From Terriglobia bacterium (lineage in GTDB: Bacteria > Acidobacteriota > Terriglobia > JAIQFV01), in the NCBI GenBank assembly GCA_020073085.1, contig JAIQFV010000002.1, forward strand, positions 195,586 through 259,585: a stretch of DNA of 64,000 bases, in the 5' to 3' direction. Below the pieces are notes generated by a model that was not told the origin of the DNA, made no database searches, and saw only the letters and a program-made list of their open reading frames with translations. Below, piece after piece: positions 42,016 through 48,411 of this stretch. The number at the start of each line of letters is the position of its first letter. Within the stretch, counting starts at the first letter, position 1. A program made the position numbers and the translations under genes.

Positions 42016-42474
42016 TCAAGGGGAATGACAGCCTTTTCCACGCCACTCCTTCAACAGATTCTCCTGTGCCTTTTGTTTCGCCAGGGCTCCCCCCAGAAAG
42101 ATTTCAATCCGCTTATCGAGTGCCCGGACCAGGCATTCCTCCGTAAACCCGGCGTCCTGCTGATAACTTTTCGACATCGGCCCCGCCTTGCCCGCACGGT
42201 AATATTCCCTGAGCTTACTGCGATGCTTCGTGAAGTTCGCCTTGACGTGTTCCCTGACGACTGAATGGAGGTACTCATGCACGCCACCATTACTGCCAGG
42301 GCTTTCGAGGGTGTAATAATAATTCTCGTACCTCTCGGGCACGTTCGCCAGCGTTGCCGCCATCATCTGCCGGGCCTTGAGCCTGACCGGGTGCATGGCT
42401 TTCCCCGGAACCTGCTTGTCGTAGCCCGTCGCATTGAGAAACGCAAATACGCGAATCCTTTCATAGCACCCTAG
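42016..42474 (-). pseudogene. Truncated HEXXH metallopeptidase-like gene
   Basis: The frame is open from just after a TGA at 42475-42477 to the stop at 42016, encoding YERIRVFAFLNATGYDKQVP, then LESPGSNGGVHEYLHSVVREH with an HEYLH zinc motif, and FTEECLVRALDKRIEIFLGG. No start codon exists upstream in frame; ATG at 42396 would discard conserved-looking N-terminal sequence. The zinc-binding segment survives, but the protein's front part has been cut off at the attC side. It resembles DUF4932-type putative peptidases (tentative). Probably non-functional. Confidence 0.6.
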
Positions 42475-42488
42475 TCACGCCTCCCACT

Positions 42489-42605
42489 GCCTAACGACCT
42501 TGGCGTTCAGCTGCGGCGCCGGTGCGCGAATGCGCACGCGGCTCAGTAGCCGATCTTGCCGCAGCCGGGCCGCGAGGCGCCGTCAGCTGCAATGCGTTGT
42601 TCGCC
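42489..42605 (-). other. attC recombination site (117 bp)
   Basis: The core GCCTAAC (42489-42495) opposes GTTCGCC (42599-42605). Arms CCTTGGCGTTCAGCTGCGGC and GCCGTCAGCTGCAATGCG pair with one short bulge. Confidence 0.8.
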
Positions 42606-42724
42606 GGTTCGTCTTTCAAGTACGTCCACTTTCGAGCCAGCATTTCGACCGTGATGGCTGCGACCATGCTCGTACACAGGCTTCACGCTAGCCAGCCAAG
42701 CCGGAATCGCGGGCGCGTGGGGAA

Positions 42725-44362
42725 TCAGGGCCGCGTGTAGGTGATCCGGCAGACAGGCACCTGGAACACGTCGAAGCCGACGACAGGCACGGTTCCATTC
42801 CCCTGGAGCGCCTTGTTCAGCCGGTCCAGGGGGATTCCACCGCGGAAGACGGGAACCCGGCCGGTGTGGACCCTCGAGAGCTCCTCGAGGATCTCCTGGC
42901 GCGATGTCCAATTGCCCATGCTTTGCGTCGTCGCATCGGCCCAGGCCTTGAGTCCAGGGGCCAGCTCGACGAGGTCGAGCACCGGAGCCTCGCCCGCGTA
43001 GAAGACGCCCTCGACCTGGGCTGTGAAATCATCGGGATCCGGTGCGCCGCGGTAGTAGCGGAAGGAGTTCACCTCCTTGGCGTTCCGGAGGGGGGCTAAA
43101 TCGGCCTCCGTGAGCGTCGCGGCGGTGACCTGTCCGAGATTGGCGCAGGTCTGCTCGGGCCCGCCCCAGATATGCCGCTGCTTCCCGGCGGAGAAGCTTC
43201 CGGCGTCGTCGAGATTGACCAGCGCCGATCCCGTGCCGTCGAGCGTCGCGTGCTGCGATCCGGGATAGTAGCAGAACGCCCCTTCGCCCCGGATGTAGTA
43301 CTTCTCGTATTTGAGCCGGAGCAGCGACTCGAAGGTCTTCCGCGCCCGAGCCTTGTTTTCGGGGGAGGCATCGTTCCAAAGATACCGGGTCAGCAGGGTG
43401 ATGCCCTTGCCTTCGCGCAGCGTCCAGGCGTGCCACTCGTCGAGACCGCCCGTGGCGTCCGGATGGGGTTCCGCCATCACCTCGAGCGTGGTCTGGAACA
43501 TCCGGTCCTTGTGGCGCAGGGGAAACTCGGGATAGCGATCGTTGCCCTGGTCGTCGACGAACGCCTTGGCGATCGAGCTGGTGTTGTGGAGGTCTCTCTT
43601 CGTCAGCTTCCCGCCATGGCGGAACCGCGGTCCCCAGTACCCGGTCTTGGGATCCTGGCTCTCATAGACCCACTGGAGCAGCGTGCGCTTCCACTCGGGC
43701 GAGAAGGCGTACAGGTGGTTCCTCTCGACGAGGTTCCCTTCCCTGGTGTACGAAAGAAGGTCGCGGATGAAATGGAAGGAGCTCTCGGGAAGCTTCGAGG
43801 CGACCCATCCGATATGGCCGAGGTCGTCGAGATAGACCTGGAGCTCCTCGGGCGTGTCGATCCGGTCGAAGAACTTCAGAGGATACCTGAGCTGCAGGGG
43901 GCGGCCCGTCTCCTTCGAGAGCTTCTCCAGGTGCTCCAGGACGTTTCCTGTCGGACCCTCCCAGGTGCAGTAAGGGCAGGAATCGTCCATGAACGCTCCG
44001 GTCCGGGGATTCTGGAGGCTCAGGTAGAAGTCCATTTCCTCGTTCTTGTCCGCGAACTTCGGCACCTTGACGAGGCCCTTCCGCGTCTTGAGCTGCTCAT
44101 GCAGCCTTTCGATGCTCGACACGGCCTTCGCGTACTGCCCATGGTCGAGCAGGTAGATGATCCCGACCATCTTGAACTCGAACTCGGCCATGTAGTAACC
44201 CTCTTCCTGACACTCCTTGTTCAGGCGGAACAGGTCGGGGATCCGCGAGGCGCTGTGGCCCCAGAGCCCCAGGATCAGGAGCAGGGTGGTGATCGAGAGA
44301 CCGAGGGTGGCCTTGGCGAGGTTCCTCCTGGTGCGTCGGGGGTTCCGGGCGGCAGACGGCAC
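42725..44362 (-). CDS. Membrane-anchored unknown protein (545 aa), G/C-rich codon use
   Basis: This 545-residue protein starts from a GTG at 44362 with an AAGGAGG ribosome site. A single N-terminal transmembrane anchor (LAKATLGLSITTLLLILGLWG, about residues 15-35) is followed by a large extracytoplasmic part. Visible features are DDSCPYCTWEG (CxxC), an aromatic-rich RGEGAFCYYPGSQHATL region, HIWGGPEQTCANLGQ and DEWHAWTLREG. Helical content suggests an alpha/alpha-toroid-like fold, which is speculative. I do not recognise the family. Third codon positions are strongly G/C compared with neighbours, suggesting foreign origin. It follows the barrel fragment by 23 bp. Confidence 0.7.
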   Translation of the reverse strand: MPSAARNPRRTRRNLAKATLGLSITTLLLILGLWGHSASRIPDLFRLNKECQEEGYYMAEFEFKMVGIIYLLDHGQYAKAVSSIERLHEQLKTRKGLVKVPKFADKNEEMDFYLSLQNPRTGAFMDDSCPYCTWEGPTGNVLEHLEKLSKETGRPLQLRYPLKFFDRIDTPEELQVYLDDLGHIGWVASKLPESSFHFIRDLLSYTREGNLVERNHLYAFSPEWKRTLLQWVYESQDPKTGYWGPRFRHGGKLTKRDLHNTSSIAKAFVDDQGNDRYPEFPLRHKDRMFQTTLEVMAEPHPDATGGLDEWHAWTLREGKGITLLTRYLWNDASPENKARARKTFESLLRLKYEKYYIRGEGAFCYYPGSQHATLDGTGSALVNLDDAGSFSAGKQRHIWGGPEQTCANLGQVTAATLTEADLAPLRNAKEVNSFRYYRGAPDPDDFTAQVEGVFYAGEAPVLDLVELAPGLKAWADATTQSMGNWTSRQEILEELSRVHTGRVPVFRGGIPLDRLNKALQGNGTVPVVGFDVFQVPVCRITYTRP

Positions 44363-44385
44363 TAAAACGCCTCCTTGAGCTTGAT

Positions 44386-44649
44386 CTATTTCTGGACGTC
44401 CTCGTCGGCGTTCAGGGCGAAGCCGGTGACGAGGTCGAACTCCTGCTTGTCGTTCCTGGGATCGGGATTGAAGTAGAACGCGCTGTTGGCGCCGAGCGTC
44501 CAGCTGGTCTCGTCGTCGTAGCCGATGATCGGCTGCACGCCGAAGCCCCGGCGCTCCGCCTCGTCCGCTGCCATGGCCGCGGAGGGCAGGCCCGCGAGGA
44601 GCAGGGCCAGGAGCCGGGGAGGGATCGAATGGGGCGGGGAATCGGGCAT
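44386..44649 (-). CDS. Short outer-membrane-barrel N-terminal fragment
   Basis: An 87-residue frame starts MPDSPPHSIPPRLLALLLAG, with a signal peptide ending AAMAAD. It continues RRGFGVQPIIGYDDETSWTLGANSAFYFNP and QEFDLVTGFALNADEDVQK before a TAG. The pattern (P-x-I-x-Y-x-x-ETSW-x-x-G) is the first strand pair of surface-antigen/BamA-like barrels, so the remaining barrel appears to be missing. It shares the G/C-rich codon bias of the following 545-residue gene, with which it is probably co-acquired. Confidence 0.55.
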   Translation of the reverse strand: MPDSPPHSIPPRLLALLLAGLPSAAMAADEAERRGFGVQPIIGYDDETSWTLGANSAFYFNPDPRNDKQEFDLVTGFALNADEDVQK

Positions 44650-44708
44650 GTGCGCCTTCCTCAGGGGTTCCGGGGCCTCAGGGATGCTTCTTCGGGCCTG
44701 GCTTCCGC

Positions 44709-45413
44709 TTAGCCGGACCCTCCGATGAGCAAGGTTCGAATCCACTCACTCGTCACCGCCTGACTCACCTGTTTACCACGCCCGTCTTTGTCGGTCGGGT
44801 TGGCGCCGCGTTCCAGCAGGAGCCTGATGATGCCCGTCTGCTGCTGGCGAGCGTGCTCAGAACCGCTCCCTCCTCGCCCAGTGGTTTGAACGGCAAGGTG
44901 CAGGGGCGTCGAGCCGGACTTGTTCGGCGCCCTCGGGTTGGCGCCGCCATCCAACAGAGCCCGGACTGCTGGCAACGACCGGGTTCGCACCGCTCGGTGC
45001 AGGGGCGCCACGCCGCTCTTGTCCAAGGCATTGGGGTCTGCGCCAACCGACAAGAGGTACTCGATCGTCTCCGCCTGTGCCGACGGTTCCCAGTGGTTGG
45101 CGTCCGCCGCGTAGTGAAGGGGTTGGGCGCCGCGGCGATTCTTCGCGTGCCAATCCGCCCCGTGTGCGACGAGAAGCATGGCGATCGGACGCCGAAACGC
45201 GGCGGCAGCCATATGGAGAGCCGTGTCGCCGGCGTAAAGGTAGTGGGCGATTTCGGTGAAAAAAAAGTCGGGTGCCCCATGGCGAGCAGCGCCAACCTCA
45301 GCCGGCGCTGTAGCAAGAGTGGGACTGGCCGCCAGTCGGCGGGACACTTCGTCGATCTCGCCGTTCACGACATGTCGAACGAACTCAAGAAACACCGACT
45401 CCACCTTTCGCAT
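44709..45413 (-). CDS. Ankyrin-repeat protein (cassette)
   Basis: This 234-residue protein has clear ankyrin repeats: GDTALHMAAAAFRRPIAMLLVAHGADWHAKNRRGAQPLHYAADANHWE, AETIEYLLSVGADPNALDKSGVAPLHRAVRTRSLPAVRALLDGGANPRAPNKSGSTPLHLAVQTTG and GIIRLLLERGANPTDKDGRG. These are four to five units with TPLHLA and GADPN consensus. The N-terminus (VESVFLEFVRHVVNGEIDEVSRRLAASP) is the usual cap. Protein-protein interaction role. The start is 14 bp from the attC at 45427; the stop sits in a lone half core (GGCTAAG). Confidence 0.9.
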   Translation of the reverse strand: MRKVESVFLEFVRHVVNGEIDEVSRRLAASPTLATAPAEVGAARHGAPDFFFTEIAHYLYAGDTALHMAAAAFRRPIAMLLVAHGADWHAKNRRGAQPLHYAADANHWEPSAQAETIEYLLSVGADPNALDKSGVAPLHRAVRTRSLPAVRALLDGGANPRAPNKSGSTPLHLAVQTTGRGGSGSEHARQQQTGIIRLLLERGANPTDKDGRGKQVSQAVTSEWIRTLLIGGSG

Positions 45414-45426
45414 CGGTTTCTCTTCC

Positions 45427-45504
45427 GGCTAACGTCTGGCGCGTCACCCGGCCGACGCACTTTGGCTTCTCGCGCCAGCCGGGTGCACACGCGGGTCGTT
45501 AGCC
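45427..45504 (-). other. attC site, common array type
   Basis: GGCTAAC (45427-45433) and GTTAGCC (45498-45504) bound arms GGCGCGTCACCCGGCCGACG and CGCGCCAGCCGGGTGCACACG. The restored stop of the upstream membrane protein lies within the site. Confidence 0.88.
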
Positions 45505-46057
45505 GACCTTGGTTCCTAGCAGGGCTCCTTGTTCCAACTTCAAGCGTTCATAGTGCCGACGGGCGTATTCCAACACAGCCTCAGTCGGAAAATTAAGAAG
45601 CGACGTGTGCTCAGAAAAATCCCCTTTTTTTCCAGGCCTCCATTACTGGTCGGTAACTCGCCACATGAGAAAAAAGCATAAGCAGGCATTCCGGCACTTT
45701 GGGCTCTTCAAGAAGATCACCGTGGGCTGTCACTAGTTGCGCCATCTCTTCGTTCAGAGGCATAAACACAGTAGTCATCCATTCTCGCCACGCTGTTGCC
45801 TCAACCGCCGTGGGGTGATCGGAACTTCCCCAAAAGGATCTTCCCGGCCGGTATTTTCCCCGGAACGCTTCCCACACGCGGGTCGATGCTTCAGACAACG
45901 ACAAAAGAGGACCATACAGATCGCGAAGCTGTCGTTCTATCCGGTCGAGGCGCGACTTTCTTTGGGCCAAACGCAAGTTATTCCAATAGGTGGCCAGATA
46001 GCCGATCACCGCGAGCAGTATCGTAACGGATAGTGTCCCTACCTGTCTCCAATCCAT
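45499..46057 (-). pseudogene. Membrane protein cassette interrupted by a frameshift in an A7 run
   Basis: The first frame (46057 to 45611) encodes a one-helix membrane protein (MDWRQVGTLSVTILLAVIGYLATYW) with a charged domain (NNLRLAQRKSRLDRIERQLRDLYGPLLSLSEAS, coiled-coil-like) and stops at EAWKKRGFF. Omitting one A from the seven-A run at 45625-45631 restores GDFSEHTSLLNFPTEAVLEY and LKLEQGALLGTKVG, ending TAA at 45499-45501 inside the attC core, the canonical cassette end. The intact protein would be about 186 residues. The cause is sequencing error, true mutation or slippage. Function unknown. Confidence 0.8.
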
Positions 46058-46082
46058 CGAAACTCCATGTCCTCTCTTGTCC

Positions 46083-46181
46083 GGCTAACGCCGCCGCTGA
46101 GGTGCGGCGGCTATCAAGATTCTCCAGTGTAGCGCCGACCCGAGTCTTCCTCCAGGCCGCCGCCAGCTCAAGCGGTTGGTG
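46083..46181 (-). other. attC recombination site (99 bp)
   Basis: GGCTAAC (46083-46089) faces GTTGGTG (46175-46181). Arms CCGCCGCTGAGGTGCGGCGG and GCCGCCGCCAGCTCAAGCGG pair strongly. Confidence 0.82.
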
Positions 46182-46251
46182 AGCCGCCCCCCACAAGCGC
46201 ACTTCCTATTTGAGATTCCAACACTGTTCCTTCTGATCAGCGGCATAGCAC

Positions 46252-47178
46252 TCATTTCGAGATCATCCCGATCGTGCCCAGCCACGTCTCCACCAACTGA
46301 GGCCACCGCGTGATCGGGAGCTTCGTGCGTCGTAACCCAAATGCGTGCCCGCCTTGCGCGTACAGATGCATCTCGACGGGCACTTTGGCCTTCTTAAGAG
46401 CGCGATAGTAGACGAGGGAGTGCTCGACGGGGTCGACTCGGTCGTCCTCCGCTTGCAGCAAGAAGGTGGGCGGCGTCTCGCGTGTCACGTGAATATTTGG
46501 ATTCAACTTGAACTCGTCATGCCCCCACAAATGGCCGGGATAAAGCGCCACCGCGAAATCGGGACGACAGCTCTCCTTGTCGGCCGCGTCGACGGCGGGA
46601 TAGAGACGCGGCTCATACTGCGTACTCATCGCGGCCACCATGTGCCCGCCGGCCGAGAATCCGAGCACGCCGATCTTGTGCGGATCGATGTGCCAATCGG
46701 CGGCATGGAAACGCACGAGGCCGACGGTCCTCTGCGCGTCCTCCAGCGCCATCCGGCTGCTTCGATACGGCCCAAATTTCGTTTCTGGCACTCGATATTT
46801 CAACAGTACACACGTGACTCCGATGGAAGTCAGCCAGTCGCAGACCTCCGTGCCTTCCAAATCGATGGCAAGGATCTCGTATCCCCCGCCGGGGAATACG
46901 ACGACTGCGGCCCCCGTATTCTTTCCGCTGGGCGAGTAGACCGTCATCGTCGGCCTCGATACGTTGCGCACCGCGATCACATGCTTACCGCCGATCCACT
47001 CGTCTTTGTCGATCGTCGCATCTTCCGCGAGATTCTTGTCAGCTCCCGGACCCGGCGGTACTCCCGGCCAAATTGGCGCCTGCTTATGCCCGGCAGAAGG
47101 CTGCCAAGAATCCGCTGGGGCGCTCCCGCTTCCAAACGCAAGCACAACAAGGAGAGCAAAGATCAAAGGTTTCATCAT
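46252..47178 (-). CDS. Exported alpha/beta hydrolase (acetyl-esterase type)
   Basis: This 308-residue protein has signal peptide KPLIFALLVVLAFGSGSAPA. The features are VVVFPGGGYEILAIDLEGTEVCDWL (oxyanion loop), KIGVLGFSAGGHMVAAMS (nucleophile Ser in GFSAGG), QAEDDRVDPVEHSLVYY (Asp) and YAQGGHAFGLRR (His). The complete triad fits BD-FAE/acetyl-xylan-esterase-like carbohydrate esterases common near glycan utilisation genes, but no such neighbours exist here because it is a cassette. Substrate unknown. It is flanked by attC sites on both sides. Confidence 0.9.
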   Translation of the reverse strand: MMKPLIFALLVVLAFGSGSAPADSWQPSAGHKQAPIWPGVPPGPGADKNLAEDATIDKDEWIGGKHVIAVRNVSRPTMTVYSPSGKNTGAAVVVFPGGGYEILAIDLEGTEVCDWLTSIGVTCVLLKYRVPETKFGPYRSSRMALEDAQRTVGLVRFHAADWHIDPHKIGVLGFSAGGHMVAAMSTQYEPRLYPAVDAADKESCRPDFAVALYPGHLWGHDEFKLNPNIHVTRETPPTFLLQAEDDRVDPVEHSLVYYRALKKAKVPVEMHLYAQGGHAFGLRRTKLPITRWPQLVETWLGTIGMISK

Positions 47179-47225
47179 TACCGAGCAGCTCCTTCCAAAA
47201 TATTTCTCAAGCCAGTCATAGGTGC

Positions 47226-47298
47226 GGCAAACGACCAGCGCGTCACCCGGCGGCGCGCTTGTGTTCTATGCGCCGGCCGGGTGACGCGCGGGTTAGGC
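47226..47298 (-). other. attC site, common array type
   Basis: GTTAGGC at 47292-47298 and the degenerate GGCAAAC at 47226-47232 bound arms GCGCGTCACCCGGCGGCGCG and GCGCCGGCCGGGTGACGCGC, the strongest hairpin of the common type. Confidence 0.88.
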
Positions 47299-47305
47299 CC
47301 TTCTC

Positions 47306-47665
47306 TCAGATGGTCTGCTCCGCACGCAGGAGGGCACCCAGCTTTCCAAGCACTTCACCAACGACGCTTCCAGGGAGCTTGCATATCAGGCTCGCTTGGC
47401 GCGCGCGCCAGTCCAAGCACTTGACTTGGTCCGAAAGCACGGCCCCGGATATATTCAGACCTTCCGGGAGAATGACTTCGAAGGGATAACCTTTCACCTG
47501 GCTGGTAATAGGGCAGAGAAGCGCAAGACCCACCTTGCCATTGTATGCGCGCGGTGAAAGAACCACCGCAGGCCGTCGGCCAGCCTGCTCATGTCCAGCT
47601 TGGGGATTCAACGTAATCCACACGGCATCCCCCTGCGCCGGCACGAAAGCGGTGGGGGTTACCAT
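47306..47665 (-). CDS. mazF: MazF-family endoribonuclease toxin
   Basis: This 119-residue MazF/PemK-type toxin shows FVPAQGDAVWITLNPQAGHEQAGRRPAVVLSPRAYNGKVGLALLCPITSQVKGYPFEVILPEGLNISGAVLSDQVKCLDWRARQASL, the complete SH3-like MazF pattern with GHEQ.GRRPAVVLSP, CPIT and SDQVK..DW. The start overlaps the mazE stop by 7 nt, so translation is coupled. It is followed immediately by an attC. Confidence 0.93.
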   Translation of the reverse strand: MVTPTAFVPAQGDAVWITLNPQAGHEQAGRRPAVVLSPRAYNGKVGLALLCPITSQVKGYPFEVILPEGLNISGAVLSDQVKCLDWRARQASLICKLPGSVVGEVLGKLGALLRAEQTI

Positions 47666-47901
47666 GACTCACGTCCTGTCGCGCTTCCGGTATCCACCTC
47701 CCCGTGCAAATTACGCCGCCTCACTTTGGCAAGCAGTTGATTCAAGGAATAATCGGGTACGGCCAAGGGCGTCACAACCAACTTGCCCTTTTCGAGCGTC
47801 ACCTCAACCAACGACCCCTGGGCTATCCGTGAGTCAGAAGCCAAAGACTTGGGTATGCGGAGAGCAAGACTGTTTCCCCATTTACGAACTGTAACACGCA
47901 T
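47659..47901 (-). CDS. mazE: MazE-family antitoxin
   Basis: This 80-residue AbrB-like antitoxin shows MRVTVRKWGNSLALRIPKSLASDSRIAQGSLVEVTLEKGKLVV, the MazE DNA-binding hairpin motif (WGNSLALRIPK). The C-terminal acidic or variable tail (YSLNQLLAKVRRRNLHGEVDTG) binds MazF. A GGGAGG ribosome site and an upstream palindromic operator support the start at 47901. It is the first gene at the right end of the array. Confidence 0.93.
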   Translation of the reverse strand: MRVTVRKWGNSLALRIPKSLASDSRIAQGSLVEVTLEKGKLVVTPLAVPDYSLNQLLAKVRRRNLHGEVDTGSATGRESW

Positions 47902-47916
47902 CTGCCACCTCCCAAA

Positions 47917-47939
47917 ATGTATCTACAATGAAGATACAT
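47917..47939. promoter_or_regulatory. Palindromic operator of mazEF
   Basis: ATGTATCT (47917-47924) and AGATACAT (47932-47939) are perfect inverted arms with a 7-bp centre, located 16 bp upstream of mazE. This is the expected position for MazE/MazEF autorepression. Confidence 0.7.
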
Positions 47940-48411
47940 CCAGAAAATCTTTTATGCAAGTCGGATGAGGGGTTATGTCGTACGACAAATCCTTCGTCTC
48001 GCCTCACCTAAATGGGTCTAACGAATGAATAACCCGTATTCTCCCGCGAAGACGCTTGCAGGTATCGTTCCCGCTTCAGGCCGAAAAACCTCCCGCGTGC
48101 TTGCACCCCGTGTCGGTCTCAGAGAATCGAGGGAGGTTCCAGCAGACACACGCACGCAACAACGCCGAACCGTGTGAAATCCACGAGAACAAGCACCTGG
48201 TGTCTGCACGACCCCGTATCCGGAAGGATTATCTTGAATTAGGACGCCTCGGGTTGTAAGATTGCCCGTGCTGGTTGCCCTCATCCTTCGGCTTGGCAGC
48301 CCACGAGCCGACCTTCCCTGATGGCGAGACGGGCAATGCTGCTCAATCGATTTCCTCTCGAATAGTGTCTTCCTCAGCAGAGCACTCTTACATAAAGGAG
48401 ACTTAATTAAT
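47940..48411. other. Non-coding right boundary of the array
   Basis: No gene is seen. GTCTAAC (48017-48023) matches an attC core, but no partner arm is evident; it could be an attI-like or scar site. The downstream half holds the foldable asnA leader. Confidence 0.35.
48261..48337 (+). promoter_or_regulatory. Foldable leader upstream of asnA
   Basis: A closing stem ATTGCCCGT (48261-48269) with ACGGGCAAT (48329-48337) encloses GGTTGCC/GGCAGCC (48273-48279, 48295-48301), suggesting a multi-branch RNA of about 77 nt that ends about 75 nt before the asnA start. No known riboswitch class was recognised, and no terminator T-run follows. Confidence 0.4.

Larger units (their letters stand above)
24580..47939 (-). 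mobile_element. Integron gene-cassette array (CALIN or distal sedentary chromosomal integron)
   Basis: A run of roughly twenty short modules, nearly all encoded on the minus strand, is separated by imperfect palindromes of about 52-190 bp bounded by RYYYAAC and GTTRRRY cores (attC). At least fourteen such sites are convincing and four or five more are degenerate or half sites. In several modules the stop codon lies within the attC core. Cargo is typical of cassettes: single-gene, promoterless, mixed families, with toxin-antitoxin modules carrying their own regulation. No tyrosine recombinase of the IntI type is encoded in the window, so mobility in cis cannot be shown. The right edge lies between mazE and asnA and the left edge near 24.4-24.6 kb. 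Confidence 0.85.

Noticed and set aside
43172-44365. Plus-strand open frame opposite the 545-residue gene
   Set aside because: Strong third-position G/C creates open antisense frames; the minus strand has a ribosome site and membrane anchor.
24580-47939. Integron integrase (IntI) search
   Set aside because: No tyrosine-recombinase motif pattern (R...H-x-x-R...Y) was found in any frame with plausible coding character, so none is reported.
48100-48411. T-box leader for asnA
   Set aside because: No T-box consensus or antiterminator/terminator pair with a T-run could be identified.
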